Below are positions 6,474 to 15,174 of a DNA stretch of 64,000 bases, piece by piece (position 1 is the first letter of the stretch; each line of letters begins with the position of its first letter). The notes beneath the pieces are model-generated. The model saw nothing but the letters and a program-made list of their open reading frames with translations. It had not been told where the DNA came from and did no database searches. The translations under genes were made by a program, and so were the position numbers. This stretch comes from Kamptonema sp. UHCC 0994. Its GTDB lineage: Bacteria; Cyanobacteriota; Cyanobacteriia; Cyanobacteriales; Microcoleaceae. The stretch lies in the NCBI RefSeq assembly GCF_029167235.1, contig NZ_JARFTR010000207.1:30704-94703 (forward strand), in the 5' to 3' direction.

Positions 6474-7481
6474 ATGCAAATCCGCTTTAAAATAACTCGC
6501 CAAACCCAAAACTCCGCCCCCGAATTTCAAACCTACACCATCGATGCAGAACCAGGTAATACTATCCTTGATTGCCTCAACCGCATCAAATGGGAACAAG
6601 ACGGAACCCTCGCCTTTCGTAAAAATTGCCGCAATACAATTTGTGGCAGTTGTTCCATGCGAATTAACGGCCGATCAACCTTAGCTTGTAAAGAAAATAT
6701 CGCCAGCGAAGTCCAAAGACTCCAAAAAATTGCCAACGCTAACTCAGCCCAAACTCCTTCAGATTCGATCCCAGAAATTACCATTGCCCCAATGGGTAAT
6801 ATGCCCGTAATTAAAGATTTAGTCGTAGATATGACTAGCTTTTGGAACAACCTAGAAGCAGTCGAACCCTACGTTAGTACGGAAGCTAGAAAAATTCCTG
6901 AACGGGAATTTCTCCAAACACCGGAAGAACGAGAAAAACTCAACCAAACAGGTAATTGTATCCTCTGCGGAGCCTGCTATTCTGAATGTAATGCCCGCGA
7001 AGTTAACCCGGAATTTGTCGGCCCCCACGCCCTCGCCAAAGCCTACCGCATGGTAGCTGACAACCGCGATGACCAAACAGAAAACCGACTAGAAAAATAC
7101 AATCAAAGCACCGATGGGGTGTGGGGTTGTACCCGCTGTTACTACTGCAATTCTGTTTGTCCGATGGATGTTGCACCGATGGATCAAATTGGTAAAATTA
7201 AACAAGAAATCCTCGATCGCAAAGACGCACAAGCCAGTCGTTCCATTCGTCACCGCAAGGTTTTAATTAATTTAGTTAAAGAAGGCGGTTGGATTGATGA
7301 GCGTAAATTTGGTGTACAAGTAGTAGGTAACTACTTTCGCGACATCAAAGGCTTACTCAGTCTTGGCCCCTTGGGTTTGCGGATGATTGTTAAAGGTAAA
7401 TTTCCCTTATCCTTTGAACCATCGGAAGGTACAGAAACAGTGCGAACGCTGATCGAATCCGTGCAAAAATTAGAACAGTAA
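6474..7481 (+). CDS. sdhB: succinate dehydrogenase/fumarate reductase iron-sulfur subunit
   Basis: 335 residues. The N-terminal plant-type [2Fe-2S] domain has Cys52, Cys57, Cys60 and Cys72 (CRNTICGSC...LAC). The C-terminal ferredoxin-like part has CILCGACYSEC and CTRCYYCNSVCPMD for the [4Fe-4S] and [3Fe-4S] clusters. It passes electrons from SdhA flavin towards quinone in the thylakoid respiratory chain. About 90 residues longer than the E. coli protein at the C-terminus, as in other cyanobacteria. No sdhA or membrane anchor lies nearby, which is usual in this phylum. Confidence 0.93.
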   Translation: MQIRFKITRQTQNSAPEFQTYTIDAEPGNTILDCLNRIKWEQDGTLAFRKNCRNTICGSCSMRINGRSTLACKENIASEVQRLQKIANANSAQTPSDSIPEITIAPMGNMPVIKDLVVDMTSFWNNLEAVEPYVSTEARKIPEREFLQTPEEREKLNQTGNCILCGACYSECNAREVNPEFVGPHALAKAYRMVADNRDDQTENRLEKYNQSTDGVWGCTRCYYCNSVCPMDVAPMDQIGKIKQEILDRKDAQASRSIRHRKVLINLVKEGGWIDERKFGVQVVGNYFRDIKGLLSLGPLGLRMIVKGKFPLSFEPSEGTETVRTLIESVQKLEQ

Positions 7482-7538
7482 GCCATTGGCAATAATCCCA
7501 GTTGTAGTAGTAAAATTCACCTAAAATATCAAACCAAA

Positions 7539-7727
7539 ATGACATCTGAAACCCCAACTTCAACACCAAAATCAACTCCAGAAACACCAAGCAAACCCGA
7601 ACCTGCCTTTGGTTGGACTCCCTATGCAGAACAAATTAATGGGCGTTTTGCGATGATAGGATTTGTAGCGCTGTTATTGCTAGAATTGTTTACCCGCCAG
7701 GATTTCTTTACCTGGTTGGGGATGTAA
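7539..7727 (+). CDS. hli: high-light-inducible protein (Hlip, CAB/ELIP/HLIP family)
   Basis: 62 residues: a Thr/Pro/Ser-rich N-terminus, then [20 protein letters not shown], with the ExxNGR(F/W)AMIG chlorophyll-binding motif, and a single transmembrane helix. Hlips bind chlorophyll and carotenoid, protect photosystem II assembly intermediates and are induced by light stress (established). It follows sdhB by 57 bp and may have its own promoter. Confidence 0.92.
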   Translation: MTSETPTSTPKSTPETPSKPEPAFGWTPYAEQINGRFAMIGFVALLLLELFTRQDFFTWLGM

Positions 7728-7735
7728 TTTATTCC

Positions 7736-7805
7736 GTAACGCCGCCATCTTGGCGATCAAGTCACCGCCAAGATGGCGGCGTTACGTAAGTAATGCGTAA
7801 GTCCT
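7736..7805. mobile_element. mini-element, CGCC hairpin core with right end only
   Basis: GTAACGCCGCC (7736-7746) pairs with GGCGGCGTTAC (7775-7785) as a long hairpin. The right end TGCGTAAGTCCT is at 7794-7805; no left AGGACTTACGCA end is present. Begins nine bases after the hli stop codon. Confidence 0.65.
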
Positions 7806-7843
7806 ATTTTAGAGAAATGGTATAATTTATGTTTCTTATAATC

Positions 7844-7879
7844 AAGGGGAAAGCAATATTTGAATTTTACTTTCCCCTT
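7844..7879 (+). terminator. putative rho-independent terminator
   Basis: Perfect 10-bp arms AAGGGGAAAG (7844-7853) and CTTTCCCCTT (7870-7879), a 16-base loop, then CCTTTTTAATT. The T-run is on the plus side, so it would end transcripts from sdhB/hli; the stem could also slow leftward transcripts. Confidence 0.45.
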
Positions 7880-7884
7880 CCTTT

Positions 7885-8571
7885 TTAATTGTTACGGATA
7901 GTCAAAGTGTACTTACCCCGATCGGTTTTATCCCGACCATTCACAATTACCTTATAGTTGCCAGTGGCAGGTAAAGTAATACTCAGCATAGAATTGCAGA
8001 ACCCCTTGCTGATAAAATCTTTCTTAGTTGTCTCATCTTGATAGTTGCAACTATCCCCCATATCGTCAGCTTCTTCGATCAATTTGCCAGTAGAATCAAA
8101 CAGTGCTAAGTACGTATCAAAATCAGGACTTTCTACCTTAATAGTTACGTTTTGACCTTGACGACCGTCAAAGCTATATTGGTCGAACAGACTCCCATCA
8201 ATTTCAAGTACAGACGAGTTCGTAGGGCTCAGTTCCCCATCTTTTTCCAAAATAACGCTAGATGGCGATTCGGAAGGGCTAGGCGAAGGTGGTAACGGTC
8301 TAGGCGATTCGGAAGGGCTAGGCGAAGGTGGTAACGGTCTTGGAGAGGGCGATACTGAAGGACTAGGCGACGGTTCAGGACTCTCCTGAGCTAAAATAGA
8401 ATTAGCGGACAAAACAGACTTCCTCTGAGGAAATTCTGCTGAAATAAAGGAAGAGCTAGTGCTACCAACAACCTGACTAGAGGGGGAAAATGGCGCAGCG
8501 ATGAGTGGATTGCCAGAAAAGGCAGCTAGTAGGCTAACTGGCGCGATCGCCCAAAATCTAACTTGACGCAT
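7885..8571 (-). CDS. secreted protein with one PPC (pre-peptidase C-terminal) domain
   Basis: 228 residues: an N-terminal signal sequence (FWAIAPVSLLAAFSGNPLIAA), a Ser/Pro linker with near-repeated PRPLPPSPSPSESP units, and a C-terminal PPC-type beta-sandwich (LEIDGSLFDQYSFDGRQGQNVTI ... LPATGNYKVIVNGRDKTDRGKYTLTI). There is no protease domain. The PPC domain closely resembles the two in the neighbouring protease (8622-10088), 50 bp upstream on the same strand, so the two are probably co-transcribed. An unusual feature is an extra Cys-containing insert (GDSCNYQDET...GFCNSM) that could form a disulfide. Confidence 0.8.
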   Translation of the reverse strand: MRQVRFWAIAPVSLLAAFSGNPLIAAPFSPSSQVVGSTSSSFISAEFPQRKSVLSANSILAQESPEPSPSPSVSPSPRPLPPSPSPSESPRPLPPSPSPSESPSSVILEKDGELSPTNSSVLEIDGSLFDQYSFDGRQGQNVTIKVESPDFDTYLALFDSTGKLIEEADDMGDSCNYQDETTKKDFISKGFCNSMLSITLPATGNYKVIVNGRDKTDRGKYTLTIRNN

Positions 8572-8621
8572 GAATTACCTCGAATTGGGAATAAAGAAAA
8601 AGACCTTTCCTTTCTCTGTTT

Positions 8622-10088
8622 TTAACGGACTGTCAGAGTGTAGCGGCCTCGACCTGTAGAATCATAAGCATTAACAATCACTCGATAAGTACCCGCCACA
8701 GGTAAAGTCACAGCGATCGCAGCATTTTTACTTGACTCAGTAATGTCGTCATTTTCCGCAACTAACCTGCTATTCGGGCCAAACAATGCCAAATACGGAT
8801 CAAACTCAGAACTTTCGAGCATAATCGAGACAGACTGTCCGGCACGACCTTCAAAAGTATACTCGCGGTAAAGACTCCCATCAGACTCAAGTACAGGAGC
8901 ACCTTCAGCTAAAACCCCATTTTCCTGCAAAATTACACTTCTTGACTCCGGCGGAGTAACCTGAGTCGGCGCACTACCCTTAAGTTGTAAAGTATAAGAC
9001 CCCGATTGCCGCGCCTCATAAGAATTTGCCAGTAGAGTGTAAGTACCATCTGCGGGTAACGTCACCACAATTCGGGCATCTTTATTACCGCCGCCATCAT
9101 CATCTTGAGCGATTTCGCGCTGACCTGGCCCCAACAAAATCAAATAAGGGTCAATATCTTTGCTCTTCATATCAATAGTGACTTCCTGGCCAGCTTTACC
9201 CTCAAAGGAATAGAGGTCAAAAAAGCTATTGTCCACTGGCAAGATGCTGGATTTTTCATTAAGCTTGCCATTGACCATTGGCCCGTTTAGCATCAATTTT
9301 TGAGGTTGCTGGCTGCCAAAAAGTGAGCCTCGCCTCTGGGATACGCGGGAAGCTCTACCTTCTTGAACTGCCGTCAGGAATGGGGGCACTTTGTCCACAG
9401 AAATAGCAAAACCAATGCCAATATTGCCTCCACCTTGGCCGCGAGTAAAAATTGAAGTGTTGACTCCAATTAATTCTCCAGCACTATTAAGTAAAGGCCC
9501 TCCAGAATTGCCTGGATTGATAGCAGCATCGGTTTGAATCAAGCCTCGATCTTTGTCAATACGGCTGACGATCCCGACAGTAAAAGTACCCTGAAATTGA
9601 CCGAAGGGATTGCCGATCGCATAGGCCCGTTGACCAACTTTTATCGAACCAGCAGCCGCCAGAGGAATTGTCGGTAAATTAGTGCGATCGCGTATTTTCA
9701 CCACAGCTAGGTCTAAACCATCTTCCCCAAAGCCGACGACATCGGCTGTTACCTTACTGCCATCTGCCAGAATTACTGTCACGGTTCCGCCTTCGGAGAC
9801 AACGTGAGCGTTAGTTAAAACCATCCCATCTGGAGTAACGATCGTGCCACTACCATTAGCCTTGTCCGTATCGATAGTAACGACAGCCGGACTAGCTCGT
9901 TCGTAGACGCGGATATTTGTTTGTTCGTCAACATCTTGTTGGGCGATCGCACCGTCTACATACCCCAGATTAACTTGGGTTAAGTCCTTTACCCGCATCG
10001 GTGACGGTGTGGCAGCAACACCTGCTCCCAGCACCGCACCAACTGTTAAGATTCCTGATACTGCTAAGCCCAAAATTTTGAAATTCAT
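8622..10088 (-). CDS. trypsin-like serine protease (HtrA/Deg type) with two PPC domains
   Basis: 488 residues with an N-terminal signal/anchor. The protease domain (about 55-245) has the complete triad: His95 (LTNAHVV), Asp126 (GLDLAVV) and Ser195 (NPGNSGGP). Instead of the PDZ domains of classical HtrA there are two PPC beta-sandwiches, about 265-370 and 380-488. Predicted site is the periplasm or outside. PPC domains are usually found on secreted proteases and may be cleaved or serve in targeting. Same strand and likely same transcript as the single-PPC protein that follows. Confidence 0.9.
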   Translation of the reverse strand: MNFKILGLAVSGILTVGAVLGAGVAATPSPMRVKDLTQVNLGYVDGAIAQQDVDEQTNIRVYERASPAVVTIDTDKANGSGTIVTPDGMVLTNAHVVSEGGTVTVILADGSKVTADVVGFGEDGLDLAVVKIRDRTNLPTIPLAAAGSIKVGQRAYAIGNPFGQFQGTFTVGIVSRIDKDRGLIQTDAAINPGNSGGPLLNSAGELIGVNTSIFTRGQGGGNIGIGFAISVDKVPPFLTAVQEGRASRVSQRRGSLFGSQQPQKLMLNGPMVNGKLNEKSSILPVDNSFFDLYSFEGKAGQEVTIDMKSKDIDPYLILLGPGQREIAQDDDGGGNKDARIVVTLPADGTYTLLANSYEARQSGSYTLQLKGSAPTQVTPPESRSVILQENGVLAEGAPVLESDGSLYREYTFEGRAGQSVSIMLESSEFDPYLALFGPNSRLVAENDDITESSKNAAIAVTLPVAGTYRVIVNAYDSTGRGRYTLTVR

Positions 10089-10199
10089 CTGGTTTATGTG
10101 GTGAATGCTCTTTTCCTTAGTAAGGAGGACGGGGACAGCCAGGATTTAAATCAATTGTAACTTCATATTAGATTGGTATTATATCAATATTAACCATTC

Positions 10200-11324
10200 T
10201 CAAACTGGCTCCCCGATTCTGGATGGTGGCTCGTTAGCAAGATAGTGGAAATTGGCTTCGCGCACTTTAGCATCCTCGTCATTATAGAAAAACGACAAAA
10301 GAGCAAAACGTTGACCCCTAGTTACTGGTGTCGCCTCATGCAACACGGAGCAAGAAAAGACGATCGCACTTCCCGTCTCGGCTCGATAGCCGTTAGGCCC
10401 GTACTCTGGAAACCGTAGATATCCGCCCGTGTATTCTCCTACATTTAGGTTGAGAGTCATGGCAAAGCGTCGGTGCAGCGTACCTTTGCTAGTGTTATCT
10501 CGGTGGGATCTGAAGTAGCCGCCACTATCAGCATCATAACAACCTACAAGATAGCGTTCAAACCTAGTTATTTTAAACTGAAATGCCTTTTCTACCTCCG
10601 GGCAAACGCGACGAACGATCGCATCACTTAACTTTTGTTGTAATTTAGGCTCCTGAATAAAGACATCTTGTCGCTTCTTGAAACTATCGTCTAACAAACC
10701 TACAGTTTTCCCGTCTATTTGCCTCATAAAACCAGAGGGACTACCGCCTTCAGCTTGATAAAAATCAATCAAGCTACGGCAAAAAGCTTTGTCCAAAACG
10801 TTAGGAATTACTAAGACTGGCGCGTGTCTGGTTGCGGGGCGGGCTTCTTCAACCGGGGGCAAAGCTTTGAAAAAACGCAAGACTTGCTCGGCGTGTTGAG
10901 CGGGATCGCCCATAGAGAAACGGTTTAATATTTGGAGGTTTTCGTTAAGAACGAAGGTACAAGGAGCATATTGAATGCCAGTAGTTTCTCCTTGCTCAAC
11001 AGTTTGGCAAACACCGTACTTATTACTTACAGTTTTGTCGAAGTCCCAGAAAAAGATGAAGTCAGGGGCGATTTCTGAGGGTCGGTTGTACTCTTTGTCG
11101 GCAGAATCTATGCTGACACCGAAAAATAAGACTTGTAATTGCTCAAATTCCGCTCGCAGATTTTGGAAGGATTTAAGCATTAGTTGGATTGGATCAAAGG
11201 CACTACTGCCAAAGAAAAACAGCACGATCCGCCGACCTCCAACGGTAGAGAAATGAAACAACGGGTTAACTGTGGAGGCAAGGGAAAACCAAGGGGCGGG
11301 ATCGCCAATTTCAAGTAATCGCAT
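10200..11324 (-). CDS. redoxin-like / prolyl-4-hydroxylase-like 2OG-Fe(II) oxygenase fusion
   Basis: 374 residues. Residues 1-160 have the thioredoxin-fold layout of an AhpC/TSA peroxiredoxin (GDPAPWFSL, RRIVLFFFGSS, LQVLFFGVSID), but the place where the peroxidatic cysteine should stand reads SSAFDP, with no Cys. Residues 165-350 are a 2-oxoglutarate/Fe(II) dioxygenase of the P4H type: His274 and Asp276 (FRSHRD), distal His329 (SVLHEATPV) and the 2OG-binding Arg339 (GQRFALLSF). The oxygenase half looks active; the redoxin half probably serves binding or targeting. Substrate unknown. Confidence 0.82.
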   Translation of the reverse strand: MRLLEIGDPAPWFSLASTVNPLFHFSTVGGRRIVLFFFGSSAFDPIQLMLKSFQNLRAEFEQLQVLFFGVSIDSADKEYNRPSEIAPDFIFFWDFDKTVSNKYGVCQTVEQGETTGIQYAPCTFVLNENLQILNRFSMGDPAQHAEQVLRFFKALPPVEEARPATRHAPVLVIPNVLDKAFCRSLIDFYQAEGGSPSGFMRQIDGKTVGLLDDSFKKRQDVFIQEPKLQQKLSDAIVRRVCPEVEKAFQFKITRFERYLVGCYDADSGGYFRSHRDNTSKGTLHRRFAMTLNLNVGEYTGGYLRFPEYGPNGYRAETGSAIVFSCSVLHEATPVTRGQRFALLSFFYNDEDAKVREANFHYLANEPPSRIGEPV

Positions 11325-11442
11325 AGTCAGTTTTCTGTCAATCTGTCAATCTTTAATTCTTAATAGTTGTTTTTTATTTGTTTCTTGTTCCCGGTTTTTC
11401 TATTTTAGTTAAGAGGGTAGGGGGAAATTTTTATCTTTCTCC

Positions 11443-11496
11443 CCCATTAGCAATTACCAATTACCCATTAGCAATTACCAATTACCCATTACCCCT
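11443..11496. repeat. heptamer tandem repeat (STRR)
   Basis: An array of CCATTAG / CAATTAC / CCATTAC heptamers ending five bases before the stop codon of ycf66. Short tandemly repeated sequences of this size are known in filamentous cyanobacteria. Confidence 0.75.
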
Positions 11497-11500
11497 GTGC

Positions 11501-12298
11501 TTATGAGTCAAAATTAGTCGAATTGTTAGGATCATCATTGGGATAGTCTACGGGTCGATATTCAACGTAGTCTGCTGGCGTTGCGTCTTCGCTACCTCTA
11601 CTCCGGCGCGGTCTAGATTCTTCAGGAGAACGGCTCCTTTTTGGTCTTGTGCTAGTTTCGGGGTTGGGGATCTCTGACCCAGGGGGGCGGGTGTTGCGTG
11701 TGCGAGTAGGTTTGTCTTCGCGATCGCCCCCTTCCCAGTCATCAGGTCTATCTGTTGTGGGACTTGCGGGACGCACTGGCCGCCTCCTGGACTTTTCTCC
11801 CAAATCTGGTCTTGGTGTACTGTTACTACGAGTTGATGGGCGGCGGCGGGGTTCTTCGTCGTAGCTGTCCCGCGTCGAACGAGGATCTTGACTGGCCCTA
11901 ATTCGAGGACGGGGAGGATAATCTTCTTCTGGTTCAAGTCGCTCTACCTCAGCGTCATAACTGTCATAAGCGTAGGCATTACTGACAGGTCGCTCTTCAT
12001 CTACTATTTGGTTGCGACTCTTGGCCCCGGCGGTTGCAGCACCCCGTAGGTTGACGCTTTCTACTGCAAAGAAGATGGCGGTACCAGAAAGAAGGAACTG
12101 ACCGAAGGCCAGAATTGGGTCTAGCCGCCATCCTTGAAATAGCAGAATACCGCCGCACAACAAGCCTACGGCGGCAAAGAAAATATCGTGATCTCGCGCT
12201 AGTTTGGGCTTCCAAGATCGCAGAAAGTACAGGCCTGCGCCGGCCACTGCTAGGACGATTCCTAGCAGACTGCTCCAGTTCAATCCAAAATTAACCAT
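11501..12298 (-). CDS. ycf66: Ycf66 family membrane protein
   Basis: 265 residues. Three hydrophobic segments fill the first 85 residues (LLGIVLAVAGAGLYFL, IFFAAVGLLCGGILLFQ, FLLSGTAIFFAVE) with the conserved LRSWKPKLARDHDIFFAAVGLL core of Ycf66. The remaining 170 residues are a charged, Arg/Pro/Ser-rich and probably disordered tail. The family is conserved in cyanobacteria and some plastids; function is not established. Confidence 0.88.
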   Translation of the reverse strand: MVNFGLNWSSLLGIVLAVAGAGLYFLRSWKPKLARDHDIFFAAVGLLCGGILLFQGWRLDPILAFGQFLLSGTAIFFAVESVNLRGAATAGAKSRNQIVDEERPVSNAYAYDSYDAEVERLEPEEDYPPRPRIRASQDPRSTRDSYDEEPRRRPSTRSNSTPRPDLGEKSRRRPVRPASPTTDRPDDWEGGDREDKPTRTRNTRPPGSEIPNPETSTRPKRSRSPEESRPRRSRGSEDATPADYVEYRPVDYPNDDPNNSTNFDS

Positions 12299-12369
12299 TA
12301 GCCTTTCTCCTATGTCAGTCCTAATGTTAACGATTTAGACATAAAACCTCTACTGAGATTAAGCCGATC

Positions 12370-12475
12370 GGACTTACGCTCATGGGCCCAGAAACCGGGT
12401 TTTTTACGAAAATACTTCGTTGTAGACTACAGATTCGATAAAAACCCGGTTTCTTTGGTCGGAGTGCGTAAGCCC
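12370..12475. mobile_element. mini-element with AAACCCGG-type hairpin core
   Basis: Ends GGACTTACGC (12370-12379) and GCGTAAGCCC (12466-12475) are inverted copies with one mismatch. Inside are AGAAACCGGGTTTTT and AAAAACCCGGTTTCT facing each other. The same core is found inside the pseudouridine synthase gene at 17095-17194. Confidence 0.7.
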
Positions 12476-12540
12476 TGGCTTATAAGTACAAGGAAGAAGG
12501 AAGAGCGTTAACTGTTGACCATCGACCGTTCACTGTTTTT

Positions 12541-12562
12541 CAGTTAACAGTTAACAGTTAAC
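12541..12562. repeat. heptamer tandem repeat (CAGTTAA)3
   Basis: Three CAGTTAA units, 15 bases past the psbX stop codon. Confidence 0.6.
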
Positions 12563-12576
12563 CCATTCCCAACCTT

Positions 12577-12696
12577 TTAGGTGCGCTTGATCTTATCTTT
12601 CTGGCTGATAAAGAGTAGTGCGACTGTTCCAGGAATTAATACAAGCCCAGCACCCCAAAGCAGACTGTACAAAAAGTTAGCTAGTGAAGGAGTCAT
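12577..12696 (-). CDS. psbX: photosystem II reaction centre protein PsbX
   Basis: 39 residues from the ATG at 12696: MTPSLANFLYSLLWGAGLVL continuing to ISQKDKIKRT. This is the PsbX signature (TPSLANFL...ISQKDKI), a single transmembrane helix at the periphery of photosystem II near cytochrome b559. A longer frame reaching back to 12759 uses a TTG start inside a mini-element and would add 21 residues with no PsbX counterpart. I reject that start. Confidence 0.93.
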   Translation of the reverse strand: MTPSLANFLYSLLWGAGLVLIPGTVALLFISQKDKIKRT

Positions 12697-12746
12697 AGAT
12701 CCAAAGCCCTCTATTACAAGAATTTGATTTTTATTAATTTTATAAT

Positions 12747-12823
12747 AGGACTTACGCAAAAGTATTTGTAACGCCGCCTTCTAGGCGGTATAAGGAACCC
12801 GCCCAGAGGGCGGCGTTACGCAA
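12747..12823. mobile_element. mini-element with CGCC core, left end only, upstream of psbX
   Basis: Left end AGGACTTACGCA (12747-12758), then GTAACGCCGCC (12768-12778) facing GGCGGCGTTAC (12809-12819). It starts 51 bp before the psbX ATG, so it probably overlaps or replaces part of the psbX promoter. Confidence 0.7.
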
Positions 12824-12870
12824 ACAGGTTAAAATTATGAGGAAGTTACTTTACAAAACTTAAGATATTG

Positions 12871-13161
12871 ATGGCTGACATGAGTTCTATTACTATTGCG
12901 AGTTGGATACTGGGCTTTGTTCTGGTGGTGATGACTTTGCTGTTTATTTTCCGCATTGTCCTGACTTGGTATCCGCAGATAAGCTTGAATCGACTACCGT
13001 TTAGCCTCATTGCTTGGCCGACGGAACCGTTGTTAATCCCGATGAGGAAGATTGTACCTCCGATTGGGGGTGTGGACATCACGCCGATTATTTGGGTAGG
13101 TATTGTCAGTCTCCTGCGGGAGATGCTGTTGGGTCAGCAAGGATTGCTGACGATGATGTAA
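12871..13161 (+). CDS. YggT family membrane protein
   Basis: About 96 residues from the ATG at 12871 (a TTG at 12868 is also in frame). Two hydrophobic segments, WILGFVLVVMTLLFIFRIVLTWYP and PIIWVGIVSLLREML, flank the family motif FSLIAWPTEPLLIPMRKIVPPIGGVD. YggT (CCB3/YlmG) proteins are implicated in haem attachment to cytochrome b6 and in membrane organisation in oxygenic phototrophs. Here the evidence is family membership only. Confidence 0.88.
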   Translation: MADMSSITIASWILGFVLVVMTLLFIFRIVLTWYPQISLNRLPFSLIAWPTEPLLIPMRKIVPPIGGVDITPIIWVGIVSLLREMLLGQQGLLTMM

Positions 13162-13168
13162 TTGGTTA

Positions 13169-13225
13169 GGTTAACTGTTAACGGTTAACGGTTAACGGTT
13201 AACGGTTAACGGTTAACGGTTAACG
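13169..13225. repeat. heptamer tandem repeat (GTTAACG)n
   Basis: About eight GTTAACG/GTTAACT units. The right end overlaps the stop codon of accC (13220-13222), so the array supplies the terminator codon. Confidence 0.9.
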
Positions 13226-14575
13226 CTTGTTTTGACGCATCCACTCTTCAACGAAATTGGTGTAAACTTCGCCGGCAAGGAAAGCGGGGGTTTCTAGGAT
13301 TTTTTGATGGAAGCCGATAGTCGTGGGTACGCCGGTGATCGCGCATTCTCGGAGGGCGCGTTTCATCCTGCGGATGGCTGTGGGGCGATCGCGTCCCCAG
13401 ACGATCAATTTACCAATCAAAGAATCATAATAAGGCGGGATCTCATAATCTGTGTAGACGTGAGAATCCATCCGCACGCCGGGGCCGCCGGGGGGTAAAT
13501 AACCGCTGATTCTACCGGGATGGGGACGGAAGTTATGGTCTGGATCTTCGGCATTGATACGGCATTCTATGGCGTGCCCGTTCATTACAACTTGGTTTTG
13601 TGACAGTTGCAATTTTTCGCCTTGGGCGATGCGAATTTGTTCGGCGATTAGGTCGAGGCCGGTAATCATTTCAGTGACGGGATGTTCTACTTGGATGCGG
13701 GTGTTCATTTCCATGAAGTAGAATTTGCCGGATTTGTCAAGCAGAAATTCGACAGTTCCTGCGCCTGTGTAGTTGATAGATTTGGCAGCTTTGACAGCCG
13801 CATGACCCATTTTTTCTCGCAGTCTGGGAGTAAGGGCGGGGCTGGGGGCTTCTTCTAGGAGTTTTTGATGCCGCCGTTGGATGGAACAGTCTCTTTCGCC
13901 TAGGTGAATGACGTTACCGTGAGAGTCGGCGAGGATTTGAATTTCGATGTGGCGAGGGCATTCGATGAATTTTTCTAGGTAAATCCCTGGGTTGCCAAAG
14001 GCTGCATCAGCTTCACCTTGGGCGGCGGCTAGGAGTTTGGGGAGTTCGCATTCTTCTCGAACTAGCCTCATGCCGCGCCCACCGCCGCCTGCTGTGGCTT
14101 TGATCATTACGGGATAGCCAATTTCACGGGCGATCGCGATCGCTTCAGCTTCGTCTTTTAGCAATCCGCCGCTACCGGGGACTGTGGGCACTCCCACTCG
14201 CTGCATGGTTTCTTTGGCTGTCGATTTGTCGCCCATCGATCGCATGGCTTCTGGAGAAGGGCCGACGAAGACGATCTGGTGATCGGCACAAATTTCGGCA
14301 AATTTGGCATTTTCCGCTAGGAAGCCGTAGCCGGGATGAATGGCTGTGGCATTGCGGGTGAGGGCGGCGGCGATGATATTGGGGATGTTCAAATAGCTTT
14401 TGCTGCTGGTGGGTTCACCTATGCAAACGGCTTCGTCCGCTAATTGGACATGGAGGGCGTGACGATCTATGGTGGAGTGTACCGCGACGGTTGGAATCCC
14501 CATCTCTTCGCACGTGCGGATGATACGGAGGGCGATTTCTCCGCGATTGGCAATTAAGAGTTTGGAAAACCCCAT
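13220..14575 (-). CDS. accC: biotin carboxylase subunit of acetyl-CoA carboxylase
   Basis: 451 residues from the ATG at 14575 ([18 protein letters not shown]); a longer frame to 14647 adds 24 residues absent from the family. All landmarks are present: the N-terminal Rossmann start, the glycine-rich ATP-grasp loop ([13 protein letters not shown]), [36 protein letters not shown] and the C-terminal CRINAEDP. It carboxylates biotin on BCCP using ATP and bicarbonate, the first step of fatty acid synthesis. The stop codon is formed inside a GTTAACG repeat array. Confidence 0.96.
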   Translation of the reverse strand: MGFSKLLIANRGEIALRIIRTCEEMGIPTVAVHSTIDRHALHVQLADEAVCIGEPTSSKSYLNIPNIIAAALTRNATAIHPGYGFLAENAKFAEICADHQIVFVGPSPEAMRSMGDKSTAKETMQRVGVPTVPGSGGLLKDEAEAIAIAREIGYPVMIKATAGGGGRGMRLVREECELPKLLAAAQGEADAAFGNPGIYLEKFIECPRHIEIQILADSHGNVIHLGERDCSIQRRHQKLLEEAPSPALTPRLREKMGHAAVKAAKSINYTGAGTVEFLLDKSGKFYFMEMNTRIQVEHPVTEMITGLDLIAEQIRIAQGEKLQLSQNQVVMNGHAIECRINAEDPDHNFRPHPGRISGYLPPGGPGVRMDSHVYTDYEIPPYYDSLIGKLIVWGRDRPTAIRRMKRALRECAITGVPTTIGFHQKILETPAFLAGEVYTNFVEEWMRQNKR

Positions 14576-14824
14576 CTTTGGTACTTGTGACTTTGCGATC
14601 TGTAGAATAGACCTTTTAAGTATATTGTGGTAGTGGATTTTACCCAAAATCTAATTTAAAAAATTTGTTGCACAATTTTATGGTTTTGGTGTTAAGATTG
14701 TAAATCGGCAGCGATAAAGTGAAAAGTATGAGCTTGCAACTTCTGGGGCTGAAGAAAAATCTTCAACTCAAAACCGCGCAGTATTGCGAGGTAGGAAGCA
14801 ATCTCAAAACTTAAAGCTTAAAAA

Positions 14825-14905
14825 GCGGATGTGGCGGAATTGGTATACGCGCACGTTTGAGGGGCGTGTGGCTTGTCCTTGCGAGTTCGAGTCTCGCCAT
14901 CCGCA
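14825..14905 (+). tRNA. tRNA-Leu (anticodon GAG)
   Basis: Acceptor stem GCGGATG/CATCCGC with discriminator A, anticodon arm CACGT-TTGAGGG-GCGTG (anticodon GAG) and a long variable arm (GGCTTGTCCTTGC region), as expected for a class II tRNA. The T arm has GAGTTCGAGTCTC. No CCA encoded. Confidence 0.95.
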
Positions 14906-15174
14906 TTTATGGGTTAGGTAATTAGTAGTTGGTGATTGCTAAGGTCTAACACTTTGGAACTAATACCTGCTGGACAAGACTGGGGCGATCGCGTTTTCCA
15001 GTCTTGTTTTTTTAGAGAGTGCGGCGATCGCGTGCCAATTTCTGGTATCTTGATAAAGTAAGCAGCACTCGTCGGGATTGCATCTAAGAAATTAAAATTT
15101 GAGTTAGAAAAGCTGCTGGAAATACCCATAATTTGAAGTAATGGGGATTTGTCAATCAGTGGAGTATTAAAGGG

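Noticed and set aside
11548..11937. 129-codon minus-strand frame
   Set aside because: Shadow of the disordered tail of Ycf66 in another phase.
12697..12759. N-terminal extension of psbX
   Set aside because: It would start at a TTG inside a mini-element and has no PsbX counterpart.
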